This document shows positions 40,195 to 49,564 of a stretch of 64,000 bases of DNA, piece after piece. The translations under genes and the position numbers were made by a program. The notes beneath the pieces were generated by a model, which saw only the letters and a program-made list of their open reading frames with translations, was not told where the DNA came from and searched no databases. Origin of the DNA: Vondammii sp040505895 (GTDB taxonomy: Bacteria > Pseudomonadota > Gammaproteobacteria > Chromatiales > Chromatiaceae); assembly GCA_040505895.1 (NCBI GenBank), contig JBEVXU010000031.1, forward strand, positions 43,741 to 107,740. Direction: 5' to 3'. Each line of letters starts with the position of its first letter. Position 1 is the stretch's first letter.

Positions 40195-42216
40195 CTAGTC
40201 CTCGGAACACTCGCTCAGTTTAAACTGGCAGATAATCGCTTTCAGTTCGGTTGCCACTCGGCCAAGTCGCTCAATCTCTTCCAGGGCGGTGCGGGAGAAA
40301 CCGGCGGCTTCTTTGCTGCCGTTGCTGATTTTGATAATGCTACGGTTGATTTCTACCGCCACGGCAGACTGCTCCTCCGATGCGGTGGCGATCATGGTAT
40401 TCATGGCACTGATGGCATCGGTGGAGTCTGCAATCGCCTGCAGAGAGGCACGGGCTCGATCCGTCTGTTTAATATTCTCCGCCATCGTTTTGTTGCCTGC
40501 CTCCATTGCCGTCACCGCTTGACGGGTATTGGTTCGCAGACGTTCTATCATCTCCTCGATTTCGATAGTTGATGTTCTGGTACGGCTGGCGAGGTTACGT
40601 ACTTCGTCGGCGACTACGGCAAAGCCGCGCCCCTGTTCCCCGGCGCGTGCTGCTTCAATCGCGGCATTCAGGGCAAGCAGATTGGTCTGGTCGGCGATGC
40701 TTTTGATGACATCCAGCACAGAACCGATCTCTTCACTGTCCTCTTCCACTTTGAGGATGATTTCGGTGGCTGCCTGTACTTCACCGCTGAGAGAGCGGAC
40801 TGCTGCAGCACTCTCCTCGACAGTTGTACGGCCAACCTCGGCATCTCTCTCTGCAGTTTTTGATGCGGTCTCCGCGCCGGTTGCATTTTTTGCGATGGAA
40901 CCGATAGTTTCAGACATCTGATTGATGGCGGTAACCACCTGATGTGTTTCACTCTCCTGTTCCAGTACTTTCTGTGTGATCTGGTGTGATGCATCGGTAC
41001 TCTTGTTCGCGGCATCAATCACATTGTCTGCTGATACTGCCGTGTGTTTCACCAACACGCCGATCGTGGATACAAAGGTGTTGAAGCTCTGGCCAAGCTT
41101 GCCGATCTCATCACTCCCGGCAATAGAAAGCCGGTTTGTCAGATCGCCATCGCCCTGTGCGATATCATCCAGTGCCTCTACCACCGACTGAAGTGGCTTG
41201 GTGATGTAGCGGTTGCTCAGCCATGCCAGTAGAACAACAACCAGCAAGCCAAACAGCAGAAGTGAAGCAACAAATGTGATTGCCTTCTTTGAGTCTGAAA
41301 TCAAGGCGGCGCTACTTTGATCAATCGCCCCTGTTTGTCGCTCCAGCAGTAGTTTCAACTTAGTGTCAATTTTCTCAATTAGAGGGGCTGCCTGGTCACG
41401 TACCAGCCAGGAATCGGTGTGCCACTGCTCGCCACCATGTATACGCTTGAGCTCTTCAATGTTAAGTTTTGACTGCTCTAGGAGAGCTTCAAATTGTTCA
41501 AATGCATCCTCCTGGTCCAGGGTCAACAGCTCACCAAAGCCTCGGATTTTTGTGATCAGCCCCTCTGTTCTCTCAATATAAAGGTCAAGGTCGTTGATCA
41601 CGGCATCACCACGGAAGGCCAGATAGGCCCTGATACTGTTGATTACACTGCTCCAGGTATAGCGGAGATCGGTCAGTGCTACCAGCAGTTCACGCCGTTC
41701 CGCCCCAGAGGACTCCTCACGCTCAGAGAGAATCATTCGGGAGGTGAGGTCGATGGTCTGTCGGTTGATCGGATTGATCTTTTGATTGGCAAAGGCCATG
41801 CCGGGGTATCTTTTTTCGTTGCTGGCAACGGTTTCCAATAACTGCTCGCCAAGTTCACGGAACCGTTTGAAGTCGTCGCCCAGTTGGTTTGTCAGTTTGT
41901 CTGATTCGGGATCACCGGTAATGGTGGGGAGCTTTTTCAACTCGATAAGCAGCGATTCCGAGCGTTCAAGCCCCTGTCGGTAGTTCTCCCTGTGTCCCTC
42001 TTCTTTACTGGAGAGGAAAAAACCGAGCGCACTGCTGGTCTGGTTGACCTCAATAGCTAACTGCTTTGTGCCAAGAATAGCCGGCCGATACGTATGAACC
42101 AACTCTGTAACCGATTCACTGAGATGAGATAGTCTGTAGATCGCTAGTGAGGAGATGCCGGTCAGTAGCAGGAACATGAGAGCGTAGCCTGCCAGAATCT
42201 TATGTCCCACCTTCAA
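40195..42216 (-). CDS. Methyl-accepting chemotaxis protein
   Basis: A 673-residue chemoreceptor. N-terminal helix ILAGYALMFLLLTGISSLAI, a roughly 285-residue periplasmic ligand-binding region of helical type (QLAIEVNQTSSALGFFLSSK), second helix (ITFVASLLLFGLLVVVLLAW) near 315-335, HAMP domain (ITKPLQSVVEALDDIAQGDG), and a long cytoplasmic helical hairpin. The hairpin carries the signalling tip SIADQTNLLALNAAIEAARA and GEQGRGFAVVADEVRNLASR. It lacks a C-terminal NWETF-like tether for CheR, ending CQFKLSECSED. The stimulus cannot be read. It is convergent with the GST gene and divergent from bioA. No other chemotaxis genes are adjacent. Confidence 0.93.
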   Translation of the reverse strand: MKVGHKILAGYALMFLLLTGISSLAIYRLSHLSESVTELVHTYRPAILGTKQLAIEVNQTSSALGFFLSSKEEGHRENYRQGLERSESLLIELKKLPTITGDPESDKLTNQLGDDFKRFRELGEQLLETVASNEKRYPGMAFANQKINPINRQTIDLTSRMILSEREESSGAERRELLVALTDLRYTWSSVINSIRAYLAFRGDAVINDLDLYIERTEGLITKIRGFGELLTLDQEDAFEQFEALLEQSKLNIEELKRIHGGEQWHTDSWLVRDQAAPLIEKIDTKLKLLLERQTGAIDQSSAALISDSKKAITFVASLLLFGLLVVVLLAWLSNRYITKPLQSVVEALDDIAQGDGDLTNRLSIAGSDEIGKLGQSFNTFVSTIGVLVKHTAVSADNVIDAANKSTDASHQITQKVLEQESETHQVVTAINQMSETIGSIAKNATGAETASKTAERDAEVGRTTVEESAAAVRSLSGEVQAATEIILKVEEDSEEIGSVLDVIKSIADQTNLLALNAAIEAARAGEQGRGFAVVADEVRNLASRTRTSTIEIEEMIERLRTNTRQAVTAMEAGNKTMAENIKQTDRARASLQAIADSTDAISAMNTMIATASEEQSAVAVEINRSIIKISNGSKEAAGFSRTALEEIERLGRVATELKAIICQFKLSECSED

Positions 42217-42404
42217 GTTATTAATTAGAATAGTTGTCGCCTCATGTATGAAATATTATTAGAGAGGAGAATGGGGGGTTATCCAGTGATTATAGATGGA
42301 TGGCCTCAGTATTAAAGGGGGTTTTTATTTTCTGGTGCCGTTTTCTATGTTTTTCGGTACCATAAATTAAGAAATAATGTATATATACAACGGGTTACAG
42401 TCTT

Positions 42405-43697
42405 ATGTATTCACTCACTCCTGAGCAGGTAAGTGAAATCGACCAGAAGCATCTCTGGCACCCTTATCAACCGATGCACGGTGCGGTTCCTCCTTATGTG
42501 GTTGAGTCCGCCCAGGGTGTTTATTTGCAGCTTGGTGATGGACGCAGGGTAATTGATGGCATGGCTTCCTGGTGGTGCATGATCCATGGCTACAGCCACC
42601 CACGTCTTAATCAGGCACTGCATGATCAGATTGAAAAGATGGCTCATGTGATGTTTGGCGGCCTCACCCATGAGCCTGCTGCCGTACTGGCGGAAAAACT
42701 GGTTGAGCTTACCCCCAGGGCGCTACAAAGTATTTTTCTCTGCGACTCCGGCTCGGTAGCCGTCGAGGTGGCCATCAAGATGGCGTTGCAGTACTGGATT
42801 GCACTGGGAAAAATAGGTAAAAGCCGGTTGGTTACGCTGCGTAACGGCTACCATGGTGACACCTTTGCCGCCATGGCGGTGTGTGATCCGGTGAACGGCA
42901 TGCATCACCTGTTCAAGGATGTGCTGCCACAGCACTTCTTTGTCGAAGCACCCACCTGTCGTGATGATGTTGATTGGGAATCTTCACAGATTGAACCTTT
43001 ACGGCAAACACTGGAAAGCCACCATCGGGAAATTGCCGCCCTCATTCTCGAACCGATTGTTCAGGGGGCGGGGGGTATGCGCTTCTACTGTCCGGAGTAT
43101 CTGCGTCAGGCACGTGCACTCTGTGATGAGTATGACGTGCTGATGATCGCAGATGAGATCGCCACAGGTTTTGGCCGCACCGGTCGCCTCTTCGCTGTGG
43201 AGCATGCAGGCATTACTCCCGACATCATGTGCCTTGGTAAATCACTGACCGGCGGCTATATGACGCTCGCGGCAACCCTCACAACCCGAAGGGTGAGTGA
43301 GGCGATTTCAAATAATCCCCCAGGGGCGCTGATGCATGGACCCACTTTTATGGCCAATCCGCTGGCCTGTAGTGTTGCCGGCGCCAGTATAGAGTTGCTG
43401 TTGTCGGGGGATTGGCAACAGCGAGTAGCGGAGATAGAGGGACAACTCAGGGACGGTTTGATGGGCTACGCCGACCATCCTGCGGTGGCCGATGTTCGGG
43501 TATTGGGCGCCATCGGTGTTGTAGAGCTGAAGGAGCCTCTCGACATGGCGGCTACACAGGAGATATTGCTTGAACAAGGTGTCTGGCTGCGCCCCTTCGG
43601 GCGACTGCTCTATACTATGCCGCCGTTTATCACTGAAGGCCCGGAGGTTGCCGCTATCTGCAGTGCTATCGGAGTTGTGCTCGATAGTATGGATTAG
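42405..43697 (+). CDS. bioA: Adenosylmethionine-8-amino-7-oxononanoate aminotransferase
   Basis: A 430-residue PLP enzyme that makes 7,8-diaminopelargonate with S-adenosylmethionine as amino donor, in biotin synthesis. Landmarks are the BioA-specific N-terminus HLWHPYQPMHGAVPPYVVES, MASWWCMIHGYSHPRLN, FLCDSGSVAVEVAIKMALQY, LRNGYHGDTFAAMAVCDP, ADEIATGFGRTGRLF and the PLP lysine in CLGKSLTGGYMTLAA. No biotin-operator-like TTGTAAACC dyad is seen upstream. The other bio genes are not adjacent. It is divergent from the chemoreceptor, with about 190 bases between them. Confidence 0.95.
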   Translation: MYSLTPEQVSEIDQKHLWHPYQPMHGAVPPYVVESAQGVYLQLGDGRRVIDGMASWWCMIHGYSHPRLNQALHDQIEKMAHVMFGGLTHEPAAVLAEKLVELTPRALQSIFLCDSGSVAVEVAIKMALQYWIALGKIGKSRLVTLRNGYHGDTFAAMAVCDPVNGMHHLFKDVLPQHFFVEAPTCRDDVDWESSQIEPLRQTLESHHREIAALILEPIVQGAGGMRFYCPEYLRQARALCDEYDVLMIADEIATGFGRTGRLFAVEHAGITPDIMCLGKSLTGGYMTLAATLTTRRVSEAISNNPPGALMHGPTFMANPLACSVAGASIELLLSGDWQQRVAEIEGQLRDGLMGYADHPAVADVRVLGAIGVVELKEPLDMAATQEILLEQGVWLRPFGRLLYTMPPFITEGPEVAAICSAIGVVLDSMD

Positions 43698-43730
43698 TAA
43701 GCCACTGCTTTTCAGCAGTACAACATGTAC

Positions 43731-44087
43731 TTACCGGCTCATAGATGGAGTGTCAGAGCGCTCCTGAGTGATCGAAGGAGCTGCGGTCAATGTTGTCCCG
43801 TGGGATGTGAGCATCGCCTCTAACTCCGGTTGGGACATTCGAAATTGAATGCCGGTGTTGTCCTTGCTTCCATGAATGACAAGACCACTGATCTGCCACT
43901 CGTGCTCACCTACGGGCAGAATAATGTCTACCAGATTCCCTGGGGGTATGGACAGGGATTTACTTTTGATGTTTATGCCCTCGCTGGTGATATCGCCGGC
44001 TATGAAGAAGAAACTTCTTTCACGATAGATCAACTGTAGCTCTATGTCAGTGCTGATGCGCTGACTCTTTCGCCTCTCTTTTTCCAT
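43731..44087 (-). CDS. PilZ domain protein (cyclic-di-GMP receptor type)
   Basis: A 118-residue protein consisting mainly of a PilZ domain. The c-di-GMP signature is R-x-x-x-R at the N-terminus (EKERRKSQRIS) plus the (D/N)-x-S-x-x-G element, here ITSEGINIKS, with Thr where Asp/Asn is usual. That weakens but does not exclude binding. Strands QLIYRERSFFFIAGD and LVDIILPVGEHEWQISGLVI follow. The tail beyond residue 95 is low-complexity. ATG 44087 is preferred over an upstream ATG that adds four residues. It probably links a second messenger to a surface or motility function. Confidence 0.85.
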   Translation of the reverse strand: MEKERRKSQRISTDIELQLIYRERSFFFIAGDITSEGINIKSKSLSIPPGNLVDIILPVGEHEWQISGLVIHGSKDNTGIQFRMSQPELEAMLTSHGTTLTAAPSITQERSDTPSMSR

Positions 44088-44191
44088 CACTGATTGCACC
44101 CTGCCTTTATCTGTTGTTGATTCTGAAATTATTTTATGTGGCTATGCACAATAGTCCTGAAGCACTCTCTTCATAGAAAAAAAGTGCATCT

Positions 44192-44258
44192 GTTAGGAGC
44201 GAATTTATTCGCGATCAGGCTCCGGGGCATGTTCTTCGCGAACAAGTTCGCTCCTACA
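44192..44258. repeat. REP-like extragenic palindrome
   Basis: GTTAGGAGCGAATTTATTCG to TTCGCTCCTACA, with inner TTCGCGAT and TTCGCGAA units. The outer GTAGGAGCGAA-type arms are imperfect inverted repeats, typical of the interspersed REP family of gammaproteobacteria. It lies in the gap between the PilZ gene and cbbO. Confidence 0.75.
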
Positions 44259-44416
44259 GCCGGTTCCCGGATTATTGTGTACAGCCATTTCATTTTATGT
44301 GGAGTATATTTCCACGATGTTACAAAATCATGACAGTGTGGCGAAGTATGAGGTTAAAGGTAGAAATGTCCTCCAATTACATATGTGGAGTGATGAAAAG
44401 CCAACAAGTAGCCTAA

Positions 44417-44574
44417 GGAGCCTCTGAACAAGTCATGACCGATTGCCTTGCACTCAGGAGGCGAAATATCTGCGTTGAAGATCTTACTAATAGCCTGCTA
44501 TCAGTTGCGATCTTCGCCTTGATCTTGCGTCTCCTGAGCACAACTCAATTCGGCCAGACTTATTCAGAGGCTCC
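44417..44574. mobile_element. Miniature inverted-repeat element (family 3), copy 1
   Basis: 158 bp, with ends GGAGCCTCTGAACAAGTC and, reverse complemented, GGAGCCTCTGAATAAGTC, flanked by CTAA on both sides (44413-44416, 44575-44578). An inner CTCAGGAG/CTCCTGAG palindrome is nested inside. A second 158-bp copy lies at 55161-55318. No transposase for this family lies in the window. Confidence 0.85.
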
Positions 44575-44630
44575 CTAATGGGTTTCGTAAGCTCAGCCCA
44601 GGCTACATTCTGTTACCGATTTTTGACAGG

Positions 44631-46889
44631 CTACTTTGTCAACGCCATAAACAGCTTTGGCAGCTGCTCCGGTAACCGCTCCACCTTGTCGATTACGGTG
44701 TATTGGTTGCCAAAGATGTCTTTCACGTACTCATCCGCTTTGGGATCGAGGTTGATGCAGTAGGTGTAGATTCCCTGTTGATCTAGTTCCTGAACCGCCC
44801 GATGGGTATCTTGGATCAGATGTTTTGGATCGTTGACGTCGATATCCGCCGGTTCCCCATCGGTGAGAACCAGCATCAGTTTCTTGTCGGCTTTGCGCGC
44901 TCCCAGATAGTGTGCCGCATGGCGCATGGCGGCCCCCATCCGGGTTGACCAGCTCGCCTCTACGGCGGCGAGGCGGCCTTTAACGGTGTCATCCCAAGAC
45001 TCCTCAAAACCTTTGATGTGCTGGTAGCGCACCTCGTGCCGGGTGTTGGAGGAGAAGCCGGCGATGGCGAACTCATCTCCCAGTTTTTCGATCGCCCAGC
45101 TCAACAGTGCGACCGCTTCCTGGCTTAGTTCTAGGATCGACTGGTTGGCGCCCTCCGGTATCTCGTTAAGGGATTCGGAGAGGTCGAGTACCAGCATTAC
45201 GGCGATGTCACGGCCGTCGTGACGGTGGCTCATGTTGATGCGTGGATCGGGATTGTGACCGGCGCGGTAGTCGATCAGTGAACGGATCGCCACGTCGAGG
45301 TCGAGCTCACTGCCCTCTTCCTGGTAGCGGATGCGCACATAGTGTTGTGGCTTGAGTAGATCGAGCATCTGTTTCAGGCGCTTGGCCAAGGCCTCATGTT
45401 TGGAGAGCAGAGCATCAATCTTGCCTGCGTCACCGGAGGGGTGTAGCCGCTCGTAGAGACTGACCCAGTCGGGGCGGTAGGTCTTGGTGTTGTAGTCCCA
45501 CTCCGGGTAGTGGCGGGGCGGCAGGCCGTTGATCTCCTCCGGGTTCTCTTTGGCCTTCTGCTCAGCGTCGAACATCTCCTCTTCGTCACCCTCTTCGATG
45601 AATTTCCACATGTGACGATTATCATCGCGGTAATCCACCTGCGTGTCGGCAAAGTAGACGTTGGCTGACATATCCTGCTGACGACGTGTACGGGCGATGA
45701 AGGAGAGTGCCAGATTGACGGCGCTCTGGGTGTTTGTTTCCCCGGTGGCCATCATCTCTTGGAAGCGCTGTGCAAATTCGGTGATGTCCGGGTTTTTGTA
45801 GCCGTGATCTGGATTGAGAATGGCATATGACATCATTGCCAGACGGTGGCGGATGCAGGACTCTTTCTCGGGGTCGCAGTCATTCTCAATTGGCTTGGGG
45901 TGCAGCCCAAGCCAGATGTCACGCATGCCGGGATATTCACTCAGGGTGAGATACTCCACCCGGCTGTCCTCGAACAGTTCGGCAGCCACCCGCTGGAAGG
46001 GGCTGAGATTGTCGGCAAAGATCTGCTCGGTCCAGCGCTTGTGAGCCGCCATGTGGGCCAGTACTGCACGATAGCGGTTGAGGCCGGAGATACCCTGCTT
46101 GTCATCAAATACATCAGGGATCCGCATACCCAGGGGATCGTAGTAGGGCGTCGGTTTGCGTAGCTCATCCCACCCCTCGGAGTAGGGCACAAGGTGCTCC
46201 TTCATCTCCCACAGGGATTTCAGGTAGAGGCTCAGTTTACGCTCACTATCGGCATAGAGGGTGCCGTGGCGCTCCCGCTGCAGGATTGCCCTACTGTCTG
46301 CAGATTGCAGGCTGAAGTAGTCTATCTGCCGCTCGGGGTGGTCATTGTAGTGGAGCACACCGTAGTCAACCCAGTTGCGGATACCCTCCAGCGATAGCTG
46401 GTGCAGCAGGTAGGGGGTCTGCCGCAGTACCTCGGGCATGCCGGGGCTGGGGTAGGTGGCACTCTGCACGTTATGTACCGAGGTGCTGGTGCGCTCCATC
46501 ATCTCCAGAATCAGCTCAATAAAGCGCTCGAACTGCTCCCAACTGCGGAGCCTGCGGGCCGCCTCCGGGAGTGCCTGCATAAAGTCGAGAATAGACTTTC
46601 CGTTTGGGCTGCGGGAGATTTTCCATACACTCTGGGATACGTAAACGAGGGCCTGCTCACCCAGTATGTCAGCTACCTGAGGCATCTCCTCCAGATAGAC
46701 CAATACCGGCTCGAAACCACGGCCGATCATACAGACTAATGAGGCGCCGTCGAGATAGTCCTTGATGCCTGCGGGCGACAGCACGGCTGCCGCCTCCTCC
46801 ATGCAGTCGGGGAATACACTCTCCAACTGCTGAAAGTTGCAGCTCAGCTGTTCACGATAAGTTTGAAGGTCGGTTTCATTCAGGCTCAT
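44631..46889 (-). CDS. cbbO: CbbO, RuBisCO activase VWA subunit
   Basis: A 752-residue protein with a C-terminal von Willebrand factor A domain: IAVMLVLDLSESLNEIPEGA carries the metal-ion-dependent adhesion site (D-x-S-x-S), and LMLVLTDGEPADIDVND and TYCINLDPKADEYVKDIF follow. The N-terminal 500 residues are helical (for example SPFQRVAAELFEDSRVEY). CbbO works with the AAA+ ATPase CbbQ, encoded just upstream, to remodel inhibited RuBisCO in autotrophs. The NorD of nitric-oxide reductase is a relative, but no nor genes are present. ATG 46889 was preferred over a TTG-started version five codons longer. No RuBisCO genes are in the window. Confidence 0.85.
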   Translation of the reverse strand: MSLNETDLQTYREQLSCNFQQLESVFPDCMEEAAAVLSPAGIKDYLDGASLVCMIGRGFEPVLVYLEEMPQVADILGEQALVYVSQSVWKISRSPNGKSILDFMQALPEAARRLRSWEQFERFIELILEMMERTSTSVHNVQSATYPSPGMPEVLRQTPYLLHQLSLEGIRNWVDYGVLHYNDHPERQIDYFSLQSADSRAILQRERHGTLYADSERKLSLYLKSLWEMKEHLVPYSEGWDELRKPTPYYDPLGMRIPDVFDDKQGISGLNRYRAVLAHMAAHKRWTEQIFADNLSPFQRVAAELFEDSRVEYLTLSEYPGMRDIWLGLHPKPIENDCDPEKESCIRHRLAMMSYAILNPDHGYKNPDITEFAQRFQEMMATGETNTQSAVNLALSFIARTRRQQDMSANVYFADTQVDYRDDNRHMWKFIEEGDEEEMFDAEQKAKENPEEINGLPPRHYPEWDYNTKTYRPDWVSLYERLHPSGDAGKIDALLSKHEALAKRLKQMLDLLKPQHYVRIRYQEEGSELDLDVAIRSLIDYRAGHNPDPRINMSHRHDGRDIAVMLVLDLSESLNEIPEGANQSILELSQEAVALLSWAIEKLGDEFAIAGFSSNTRHEVRYQHIKGFEESWDDTVKGRLAAVEASWSTRMGAAMRHAAHYLGARKADKKLMLVLTDGEPADIDVNDPKHLIQDTHRAVQELDQQGIYTYCINLDPKADEYVKDIFGNQYTVIDKVERLPEQLPKLFMALTK

Positions 46890-47082
46890 ATGGTTTCGCC
46901 ACAAATCTTGATGCCAAGCGCTCAGTGCTAAAATATAGAGGCTACACTGAATAGGTAATACGTCAGAAGATACACAGAGTGCACAGAGAAAAAAGGGTGC
47001 CGAGAGAAGAATTAAATCGGCAATGGTTACCTTAGTATTCTTTAGAACTTCTCTGCGTTCTGCTTGCCCCCTGACCTACTAG

Positions 47083-47892
47083 TTACTGTTCAAAGACAGC
47101 ATCGATAGCGTGGTCCAGAGTGATCCGTATATCGATATCATCAGTGATGGGACGCACCATCGCCATGCGGCAGGCAGCGCGGGGTGCGATACCGCGGTTG
47201 ATCAGTTGTGCCGCGTAGACCAGCAGACGGGTGGATATGCCTTCATCCAGTCCGTGGCCCTTGAGGTTGCGGGCATTCTCTCCAATTTTCACCAGTTTTA
47301 GGGCGGTGTCACTGTCGATACCGGCTTCCTTGGAGACGATGCCAGCCTCTTTAGCGGCGGATGCATAGTCAAAATCCATGCCGGCAAACCGCTGTTTAGT
47401 AGACTGTTTCAGATCCTTCATCAGGCTCTGGTAGCCGGGGTTGTAGGAGATCACCAGCTGGAAATCGGGGTGGGCCTCAATCAGCTCGCCTTTCTTGTCC
47501 AGCGGCAACTGACGGCGGTGATCCGTGAGCGGGTGGATCACCACTGTAGTGTCCTGGCGTGCTTCGACGATCTCATCCAGGTAGCAGATGGCACCGATAC
47601 GGGCGGCGGTAGTGAGTGGGCCGTCCACCCAGCGGGTGCCATCGGAATCCAGCAGGTATCGACCCACCAGATCTGAGGCGGTCATATCCTCGTTACAGGC
47701 TACGGTGATCAGCGGTCTACCCAGTTTCCATGCCATATGCTCTACAAAGCGAGATTTACCGCAACCGGTGGGGCCCTTGATCATTACCGGCAGGCGCTCG
47801 TCGTAGGCGGCTTCGTAGAGGACTACCTCGTCGTCCTGTGCTTCGTAAAAAGGCTCTTCGGTGATCTTGTACTGGTCGATGTTGAGGTCCAT
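47083..47892 (-). CDS. cbbQ: CbbQ/NirQ/NorQ-type AAA+ ATPase
   Basis: A 269-residue MoxR-like AAA+ ATPase. Walker A is MIKGPTGCGKSRFVEHMAWK; the segment ITVACNEDMTASDLVGRYLL is typical of CbbQ/NorQ; Walker B is AICYLDEIVEARQDTTVV; sensor and arginine-finger region SYNPGYQSLMKDLKQSTKQR follow, then GISTRLLVYAAQLI. It forms the hexamer that couples ATP hydrolysis to RuBisCO reactivation through CbbO. About 190 bases separate it from cbbO on the same strand, more than usual within an operon. It stands alone otherwise; the crp-like regulator upstream is divergent. Confidence 0.9.
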   Translation of the reverse strand: MDLNIDQYKITEEPFYEAQDDEVVLYEAAYDERLPVMIKGPTGCGKSRFVEHMAWKLGRPLITVACNEDMTASDLVGRYLLDSDGTRWVDGPLTTAARIGAICYLDEIVEARQDTTVVIHPLTDHRRQLPLDKKGELIEAHPDFQLVISYNPGYQSLMKDLKQSTKQRFAGMDFDYASAAKEAGIVSKEAGIDSDTALKLVKIGENARNLKGHGLDEGISTRLLVYAAQLINRGIAPRAACRMAMVRPITDDIDIRITLDHAIDAVFEQ

Positions 47893-48130
47893 TACGACTC
47901 CCCTCGGGTGTGGGTCAATTGGATAATTTCGATTAGGATAGAGGGGATTAGCTATAAGTGATACTCAAATTAATTAATGTGGCGTATAAGTTATATCTTA
48001 TGCATTCACTGCTACCCCTCGGATGAGTATAGAGAATAGTGTGCAACAATACGTTTTTAAGTAGATAAGAACGACGCAAACCCGGTGATCTCTATTCCCG
48101 ATTTCCAAACCTTCATTATGTTGAGTAAGC

Positions 48131-48805
48131 ATGATCAAAGATCTGACAGTTCAAACACAGTTGAAGTCGGCGTTTCCCTTTCTGAGCGGCGCTCCCGCCC
48201 ATTTTCTGACTGCTTTTTTCGAAAGCGGAAGTATTGTGCAACTGGAGAAAGGGAGCCATATATGCCTCGAAGGGCGTGAGTGTACGCATTTGGCACTGGT
48301 TGTTGAAGGTAGTGCAAGGGTCTACAAGATCGGGGAGAACGGCAGAGAGATTACCCTCTATAGGGTAGGCTTTGGTGAAAGCTGTATTCTGACCGCCTCT
48401 TGTATCCTCAGTAGCCTTCCCTTTCCCGCATTTGCCGTAGCCGAGACACCTGTGACTGCTTTTGTTATTCCTGCGTCGAAAGTAAGGGTGTGGCTGGCGG
48501 AGTGGAGTGCTTGGCGAGAGTATGTTTTTAGCTTGGTGGCACAGCGACTGACTAATGTGATCAGTGTGGTTGAAGAGGTGGTATTCCGGCGAATGGATGA
48601 ACGCATCGCGAACTATTTGCAAAGCCACTCCACTCCGGATGGGACCAGGGTTTCTGCAACACACCAGGAGATTGCCTCTGATCTGGGTACCTCCAGGGAG
48701 GTGGTGAGTCGGATTCTTAAAGATTTTGAGAGTGACGGCCTGGTTCGAATTGCCCGAGGTTCAATCGAAATCATTGATATAAAGCATTTCGCGCAACGTG
48801 CATAG
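48131..48805 (+). CDS. Crp/Fnr-family transcription regulator
   Basis: A 224-residue regulator. The N-terminal cyclic-nucleotide-binding-like beta-barrel has IVQLEKGSHICLEGRECTHL, ALVVEGSARVYKIGENGREI and GFGESCILTASCIL; the C-terminal helix-turn-helix has ATHQEIASDLGTSREVVSRI with LKDFESDGLVRI. The Fnr-type N-terminal Cys cluster is missing, but GESCILTASCIL holds two Cys that could sense redox. The segment around residues 140-195 is repeated as a gene fragment at 51313-51474. It is divergent from cbbQ, with 238 bases between them, and is followed by the DUF2892 gene in the same direction. Confidence 0.9.
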   Translation: MIKDLTVQTQLKSAFPFLSGAPAHFLTAFFESGSIVQLEKGSHICLEGRECTHLALVVEGSARVYKIGENGREITLYRVGFGESCILTASCILSSLPFPAFAVAETPVTAFVIPASKVRVWLAEWSAWREYVFSLVAQRLTNVISVVEEVVFRRMDERIANYLQSHSTPDGTRVSATHQEIASDLGTSREVVSRILKDFESDGLVRIARGSIEIIDIKHFAQRA

Positions 48806-48931
48806 CGAGTGAGCCTCACCTGTGTGACATTGTCACAGACTGCATAGGCGGTATAGAGATAATATCCTTCGTAACAAAACAGCCATTTTATATTTTGTCT
48901 GTTTTTTCTATCGATTGTGAAGGAGAGTGTG

Positions 48932-49117
48932 ATGAAAAAGAATGTTGGTGGTATTGACCGTACTGTACGCGTAGTGGTTGGTTTGGGTCTGATTGGCTGG
49001 GGTGTGGCAACAGGCAACGTTTGGGGTGCCGTCGGTATTGTGCCCCTGTTTACCGCCGCAATTGGTTGGTGTCCCGCCTATCTTCCCTTCGGTATCAAAA
49101 CCTGCAAGATGGACTGA
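48932..49117 (+). CDS. DUF2892 (YgaP-type transmembrane) protein, copy 1
   Basis: A 61-residue inner-membrane protein: GGIDRTVRVVVGLGLIGWGV then ATGNVWGAVGIVPLFTAAIG, ending WCPAYLPFGIKTCKMD. The two short hydrophobic segments and the Cys of WCPAY are the DUF2892 pattern, often fused to or encoded near rhodanese sulfurtransferases (YgaP). AAGGAGAG precedes ATG 48932. It follows the crp-like gene and is followed by a terminator hairpin. A second copy, with one residue difference (Thr to Ile near position 10), lies at 51755-51940. Confidence 0.85.
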   Translation: MKKNVGGIDRTVRVVVGLGLIGWGVATGNVWGAVGIVPLFTAAIGWCPAYLPFGIKTCKMD

Positions 49118-49171
49118 TTTTTCAGTCTGATTGCACATTACCTTCCATGCTGCTCAATAATTTGCAGCAAT

Positions 49172-49200
49172 AAAAAAGCCCTGCAATAGCGGGGTTTTTT
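49172..49200 (+). terminator. Rho-independent terminator after DUF2892 copy 1
   Basis: AAAAAAGCCCTGC-aata-GCGGGGTTTTTT. The hairpin is A-rich on the left and T-rich on the right, so it could work in both directions. Copy 2 has a better-paired version (51995-52022). Confidence 0.8.
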
Positions 49201-49564
49201 GTGTCCGTTAATGTCTCCCTATCGCTCCTCTCAAGCGTGATCTCTTCGTGATCACAGGGCAATTTTTGATCCTTAAGTTGCATCGCACGCTGTTTGCCAC
49301 GCTCTATCAGGCTTATGGCTGTATCCATTCAATAATCATGCTGTAGTTTTTTCGGCCGAAAAACATACTGTTTTTCAAACCATAAATACTCAAATCCTGC
49401 TAAAACAGTGTAATCCATAAATAATGTGATCAAGGCACCCTGTCAGCTTAATAATTTGGGGGGGGGTCACAAAACCAGAGAAATAATCATTATAGAGTTC
49501 ACCTGCCAAACACAAGGTTTAATAAAATTGCTTGGACGGATTGTCTAACAAGCAAGGGGCACTT

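Larger units (their letters stand above)
48810..49371 (+). repeat. Duplicated DUF2892 segment, copy 1
   Basis: Starts just after the crp stop and runs past the DUF2892 gene and its terminator to TTCGGCCGAAAAACATA. The copy at 51629-52203 is near-identical, with some insertions (for example GATCAATTTGTGATC near 52060). Copy 2 continues into the methionine-rich lipoprotein; copy 1 breaks off just before its start codon, at the edge of the AT-rich insert. Confidence 0.85.

Noticed and set aside
42217..42404. Biotin operator (BirA site) in front of bioA
   Set aside because: The TTGTAAACC-N15-GGTTTACAA dyad is not there. A TTTTCT...GGTACC stretch is too weak to call.
46905..47082. A small gene between cbbO and cbbQ
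   Set aside because: No ORF with a start signal; the stretch is repetitive in A and G and shows no terminator or RNA gene that I can support.
48116..48664. Minus-strand ORF of 182 codons inside the crp-like gene
   Set aside because: A shadow of a well-supported gene; its product has no known feature.
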